Source: Methanobacteriaceae archaeon UBA349
GTDB lineage: Archaea; Methanobacteriota; Methanobacteria; Methanobacteriales; Methanobacteriaceae
Length of the DNA stretch: 14,834 nucleotides
Assembly (NCBI GenBank): GCA_002509745.1
Contig: DAWK01000195.1
Location: 1 to 14,834, forward strand
Reading direction: 5' to 3'
Part shown: piece by piece, positions 12,018-14,834 of the stretch
Layout: each line of letters starts with the position of its first letter
Numbering within the stretch: the first letter of the stretch is position 1
Notes under the pieces: generated by a model
The model's database searches: none
Seen by the model: only the letters and a program-made list of their open reading frames with translations
Told to the model about the DNA's origin: nothing
Program-made: the position numbers and the translations under genes

Positions 12018-12671
12018 TTAAATGTTGTAAGTTTTTATAACTGAACTTACTTTTCCGCAAGTGGCGGTGTAATGTTTACTTCCATATTTTTTGGTCACCA
12101 GTGATGGCTCAAATGTAGTCCATTTCCCATCTACTTTTACCTGTGTCCAGCGGTGTCTGGATGATGCTGATGTTGCACCTTGCACCACTTTAACTTGATA
12201 TCCGTTTTTAGATAGCTTTTTTGAAGTCCAATCTGAGAGTCCCCAGCAGTCTCCGTATCCAGTTTTTTCAACACCTGCTGCGGTGTGTGCTGCTCCGGAT
12301 CTGTGGTTTAAGTGTTTGTTAATGTATTTAGAAAGTTTGTTTAATCCAGCTGTTCCCTGTAAATGATTAAGTTCTTCTTTTTCTTTTTCTGTTGCTGGAC
12401 TAATGGGACTAGTACTCTTGCTTTTTTTGTAATAGTGGTTTTTAGAGTATTTCTTGTAATACTTGGACTTTTTATATTTGTAGTACTTTTTTTGGGAATA
12501 ACTTTTGTATTTCTTTTTGTAAGCAGCGCTTACTTCGGAAACACTGTTATCCACCTTTAAAGTTGTTTTTGAGTTTTGTGTATCTCCTACAATGGCACCT
12601 TGTGAAAAGGGCAAAAAGCTCACTACTATGCATAATGCAATCAGTAGGGCATATATTGAATGTCGCTTAAT
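12018..12671 (-). CDS. Secreted transglutaminase-like protein with Lys/Tyr-rich linker, copy 2 (ATT start)
   Basis: This is a paralogue of the copy 1 protein (217 aa from the proposed start). From ATT at 12671 it has a Sec signal peptide: IKRHSIYA, then LLIALCIVVSFLPF, then SQGAIVG. Next comes a linker of about 35 residues (about 51-86) made largely of Lys, Tyr and Ser with repeated KKYYK-type units, which copy 1 lacks. The C-terminal core is highly similar to copy 1: GYGDCWGLSDW (Cys142), SSRHRWTQV (His173) and TFEPS (Glu188). The strongly basic linker could bind the negatively charged cell wall; this is inference. The internal Met codon of copy 1 is ATA here, so an internal ATG start cannot be shared. 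The GGAGG-to-ATT stretch is identical in both genes. The lineage and exact substrate are unknown. Confidence 0.8.
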   Translation of the reverse strand: MKRHSIYALLIALCIVVSFLPFSQGAIVGDTQNSKTTLKVDNSVSEVSAAYKKKYKSYSQKKYYKYKKSKYYKKYSKNHYYKKSKSTSPISPATEKEKEELNHLQGTAGLNKLSKYINKHLNHRSGAAHTAAGVEKTGYGDCWGLSDWTSKKLSKNGYQVKVVQGATSASSRHRWTQVKVDGKWTTFEPSLVTKKYGSKHYTATCGKVSSVIKTYNI

Positions 12672-12685
12672 TGTACCGCCTCCAC
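12641..12685 (-). other. 14-codon out-of-frame ORF overlapping the start of copy 2
   Basis: GTG at 12685 opens a 14-codon frame ending in TGA, collinear with the ATG/TAA frame in front of copy 1. The stop changes from TAA to TGA through a change that is silent in the main frame. There is no Shine-Dalgarno site upstream, so translation is doubtful. Confidence 0.3.
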
Positions 12686-12713
12686 GTCTAAATGCTAATA
12701 ATGGCTTTTAGAC
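12686..12713 (-). promoter_or_regulatory. Conserved leader hairpin next to the ribosome binding site, copy 2
   Basis: GTCTAAA pairs with TTTAGAC and, past an A-A mismatch, GC pairs with GC around an ATTATTA-type loop. The hairpin ends two bases before GGAGG. It is 28 bases against 32 in copy 1, and the stem is kept while the loop differs. Confidence 0.45.
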
Positions 12714-12747
12714 TTTTGGTAACAATAGGTATTATTCACATTAGAAG

Positions 12748-12796
12748 ACTATATAAATGTTTTGTTGAAAGATAGGACAACAAAGCTTATATATGG
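12748..12796 (-). promoter_or_regulatory. Promoter region of copy 2: two TATA boxes around an inverted repeat
   Basis: The proximal AACATTTATATAG box (12749-12761) predicts a start near 12729. A distal CCATATATAAGC box lies 38 bp upstream, the same spacing as in copy 1. The sequence between them has diverged yet again contains an inverted repeat, TTTGTTG and CAACAAA (12761-12784). Confidence 0.55.
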
Positions 12797-13241
12797 TTTA
12801 TTTTTTCATTTAAAGCAATTAAATCAAATATTGGCCATCATCAGTTAAATTCTAAATTAAAGGCGTTATTTCGCTGAAAAAAGCATTATTTTGGGATATT
12901 TATGGCTAAAATTTTATTAAATAGATTTTTATTATTAGAGTTATCTAAATATAATTCTAAGCCTATTTAATAACAAAAATAGTCATAATATGTCTTTAAA
13001 TTTTGAATAATTTAGTTTTAGGCCACTATTTTCAGAAATTTATTCAGTTTAATAATATTTTTTTAACTATTATTGTTTGGAAAAATAGATTTGAAATTAT
13101 AAATTGGCTAATTAATATTTCTTATATCCAATGATGAGATTTGATGATTTTCTGTAAAAACAAGATCAAAATAAAATATAATATTTAATATAATTATTTA
13201 ATGTGATTGGTTTATGCGATGGGTATTGATTATCTGGTTAA

Positions 13242-13378
13242 GATATATAATTTTTAGAGTCTCAAGTTATAATTCGATAGAAAGCTTTTCTCTATTCAAA
13301 GTGTTTTATCCAGCTTATGTTTTAACAACACACTTTTCCAAGCAAAAAGTATCGTTTACAAATACTATTTTTTGTTTC
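13242..13378 (+). ncRNA. Candidate small RNA with own promoter and terminator-like end
   Basis: A TATA box GATATATAAT (13242-13251) would start RNA near 13270. Three short hairpins follow: ATAGA/TCTAT (13277-13295), AAAGTGT/ACACTTT (13298-13336), and AGTAT/ATACT (13348-13366) directly followed by six T residues. The patch is clearly less AT-rich than its surroundings. It matches no RNA family I recognise. A 55-codon frame (13214-13381) crosses it without a good ribosome binding site, so a small protein is the alternative. Confidence 0.25.
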
Positions 13379-13632
13379 TGAATGACTCAATGAAATTAAA
13401 GTATATCGCCTAGTATTCATAATATCAAAAAAAAAAGAAAATTAAAAATTTTATATTAAACATATAAAGTATTAAAATTGAAGCTGATAATCTTATTATT
13501 TACAGCTATTAATTGAATGGTAGATAAATTATATTATGTAATGATTAAAGATAAATTAAACTAAATATTTTTTAATTAGTTTAATAATTTCATAACTAAT
13601 TAAATTTCATTAAATTTTAATTAGCTATTACC

Positions 13633-13643
13633 TATTTATAAAC
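13633..13643 (+). promoter_or_regulatory. TATA box of taw1
   Basis: TATTTATAAAC lies about 46 bp before the start codon, predicting a start near 13662 and a leader of about 22 bases that still contains the AAGGA site. Confidence 0.5.
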
Positions 13644-13683
13644 TTAATTTATCACATAATTCAATTTTAAGTAAGGATATAAA

Positions 13684-14598
13684 ATGATATTAACAACTGA
13701 ACAACGGCAAAAGCTTGAGAAAATGGGTTATCGTTTTGCAGGCGAGAATTACCATGCCGCCGCAAAAATATGTCACTGGACCAAAAAAAGCATTCTTGAT
13801 GAGGGAGTATGCTATAAAGAAAAATTTTATGGGATTGAAAGCCATAGGTGTCTTCAAATGTCCCCTAGTATTCCTTTTTGCCAACAAAAATGTTTTTTCT
13901 GCTGGAGAGACCTTTCCAGCACGGATATTAAATGGGAGGGGCCTTATGATGAACCAAAAGAAATAATTGAAGATTGTATTCAGGCCCAAAAAAAGTTGTT
14001 ATGTGGCTTTTTTGGGAATGAAAAAGCCAATAAAAAGAAGGCCCTGGAATCTGGTGATCCTAAAAATGCAGCTATTTCTCTGGCAGGAGAACCTATGCTT
14101 TATCCAGAAATTGGAGAGTTAATCTCTGAATTTAATCGCCGGGACTTCACCACATTCTTGGTCAGTAATGGATTAACACCATCAAAATTAAAAGAACTTC
14201 CTCAAGATCCAACTCAACTTTATATTTCGCTGGATGCACCTGAAAAGGATACTTATCAAAAACTTTGTCGGCCACAAATTGAAGGTGCCTGGGAAAAGTT
14301 AAATGATTCTCTAGAATTACTTCCCAATTTTGACTGCCGTAAGGTTCTTAGAATAACTGCGGTTAGGGAAAAGAATATGATTGATCCGCAAGGATATGCG
14401 GATTTAATCAAAAAAGCCCAGCCTGATTTTGTAGAAGTTAAAGCATACATGTTTGTAGGATATTCTCGTCAAAGAATGGCCTTAGATAATATGCCTATGT
14501 TTTCAGAAGTAAAAGATTTTGCTAAGGCTATTGGGGATTTATGTGGCATGAAAATTGTAAATGAATCTACAGAAAGCAGAGTTGTCCTATTAGGTTAA
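13684..14598 (+). CDS. taw1: 4-demethylwyosine synthase (radical SAM, Taw1)
   Basis: This enzyme makes the tricyclic 4-demethylwyosine (imG-14) at position 37 of tRNA-Phe from N1-methylguanosine and pyruvate, the second step of archaeal wyosine synthesis. The protein has 304 aa, a normal length. Cys66, Cys70 and Cys73 (CQQKCFFCW) form the radical SAM CX3CX2C motif. Cys30, Cys43 and Cys56, spaced 13 and 13 as in characterised Taw1 enzymes, bind the second 4Fe-4S cluster. SLAGEPMLYPEIGELI is the SAM-binding GEP region. VEVKAYMFVGYSRQRM near residues 250-265 is a conserved TYW1 block. The start is ATG at 13684, with AAGGA 6 bases upstream. It is alone on the plus strand, with its own promoter, and has no linked wyosine gene in this window. 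Confidence 0.96.
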   Translation: MILTTEQRQKLEKMGYRFAGENYHAAAKICHWTKKSILDEGVCYKEKFYGIESHRCLQMSPSIPFCQQKCFFCWRDLSSTDIKWEGPYDEPKEIIEDCIQAQKKLLCGFFGNEKANKKKALESGDPKNAAISLAGEPMLYPEIGELISEFNRRDFTTFLVSNGLTPSKLKELPQDPTQLYISLDAPEKDTYQKLCRPQIEGAWEKLNDSLELLPNFDCRKVLRITAVREKNMIDPQGYADLIKKAQPDFVEVKAYMFVGYSRQRMALDNMPMFSEVKDFAKAIGDLCGMKIVNESTESRVVLLG

Positions 14599-14649
14599 TC
14601 ATCGTTGGATTATTCTAATGGAGAACTATTTTAATACCATTAAATTCTA

Positions 14650-14668
14650 TTTTTTTTAATATTTTAAT
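14650..14668 (+). terminator. T-rich terminator after taw1
   Basis: A run of eight T residues followed by AATATTTTAATT lies about 50-65 bp after the taw1 stop codon. This is consistent with archaeal T-tract termination. Confidence 0.45.
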
Positions 14669-14712
14669 TCTGATTTGTGAAAAACATATTTTGCATTGTT
14701 TTTGGCCATAGC

Positions 14713-14742
14713 AATACTTATTACTATAAAAAAGTATTTAAT
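14713..14742 (+). promoter_or_regulatory. Candidate promoter of the right-edge gene
   Basis: AAAAAAGTATTTAAT (about 14728-14741) could be the BRE/TATA, about 40 bp before the start codon. An inverted repeat AATACTT/AAGTATT (14713-14738) overlaps it and may be an operator or chance. Confidence 0.35.
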
Positions 14743-14776
14743 ACAGTCTGTTCAATTATAGTAAAGAGGTGATGCT

Positions 14777-14834
14777 ATGAAGAAGTATATGGCAGGTTTT
14801 CTTTTAGTTTTAGTACTTATTGCTCCCATATATG
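14777..14834 (+). CDS. Secreted or membrane protein, N-terminal fragment
   Basis: Only 19 codons are visible before the window ends. They read MKKYMAG followed by the hydrophobic FLLVLVLIAPIY, the n- and h-regions of a signal peptide or a signal anchor. AGAGGTGAT, an excellent match to the archaeal anti-SD, lies just before the ATG at 14777. Another ATG at 14772 is out of frame and meets a stop after two codons. Function cannot be told. Confidence 0.7.
   Translation, partial: MKKYMAGFLLVLVLIAPIY

Larger units (their letters stand above)
12672..13683. other. 1,012-bp gap between copy 2 and taw1
   Basis: The left end holds the copy 2 leader and promoter (to about 12796), and the right end holds the taw1 promoter. 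From about 12800 to 13200 I see only AT-rich sequence without a reading frame or clear structure. The stretch 13240-13378 is noticeably less AT-rich and is listed as a candidate small RNA. From 13380 to 13620 it is again featureless. Confidence 0.5.

Noticed and set aside
12363..12560. Plus-strand frame rich in Phe and Val
   Set aside because: It is the complement of the Lys/Tyr-rich linker of copy 2.
13214..13381. 55-codon plus-strand frame as a small membrane protein
   Set aside because: It has only a 5-base GTGAT match upstream, and its TATA box lies downstream of the start codon. Kept only as an alternative to the candidate RNA.
13690..13989. Minus-strand open frame of 99 codons
   Set aside because: It is antisense to the cluster-binding part of taw1; the cysteine spacing of taw1 leaves no doubt which strand codes.

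Overview
The window looks like a chromosomal core region of a methanogenic archaeon of the order Methanobacteriales. The closest guess is a Methanobacterium-type genome. The signs are an RNA polymerase whose large subunits are split into H, B'', B', A' and A'', in that order. The genes also have archaeal Shine-Dalgarno sites matching AGGAGGTGAT, TATA boxes upstream, tRNA genes without encoded CCA, archaeal-type phosphoglycerate kinase and triosephosphate isomerase, and a Taw1 wyosine-pathway enzyme. Spacers are very AT-rich compared with the genes. The genus is an inference.

Layout, left to right. Positions 1-8214 are all read on the minus strand, so the biological order runs from high to low coordinates. 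Five tRNA genes come first (Thr-TGT, Pro-TGG, Tyr-GTA, then a close Asp-GTC/Lys-TTT pair). They are followed by rpoH, rpoB'' (N-terminal half of subunit B), rpoB' (C-terminal half of B), rpoA', and the first 189 codons of rpoA'', which runs off the left edge. Four of the five polymerase genes start with GTG or TTG, each with a good ribosome binding site. Positions 8603-10618 hold a minus-strand tpiA-pgk pair for the lower glycolysis/gluconeogenesis trunk.

Positions 10962-12671 carry two tandem paralogous genes for small secreted proteins of the transglutaminase-like cysteine protease fold. They resemble the family that includes pseudomurein endoisopeptidases. Their signal peptides are complete only if translation starts at an ATT codon, and both copies keep this codon behind an identical GGAGG site. 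The leaders also share a hairpin against the ribosome binding site, a 14-codon out-of-frame overlapping ORF, and two TATA-like boxes 38 bp apart enclosing an inverted repeat. This conserved expression module is the most unusual thing in the window.

Positions 12672-13683 are a 1-kb AT-rich gap. It contains one less AT-rich patch (about 13240-13378) with a TATA box, three hairpins and a terminal T-run, which may be a small RNA gene. On the plus strand, taw1 (13684-14598) encodes 4-demethylwyosine synthase, and the window ends in the signal-peptide start of another secreted or membrane protein at 14777.

Overall, the window joins transcription machinery, tRNA supply and modification, and central carbon metabolism to a small locus that probably acts on the cell wall.
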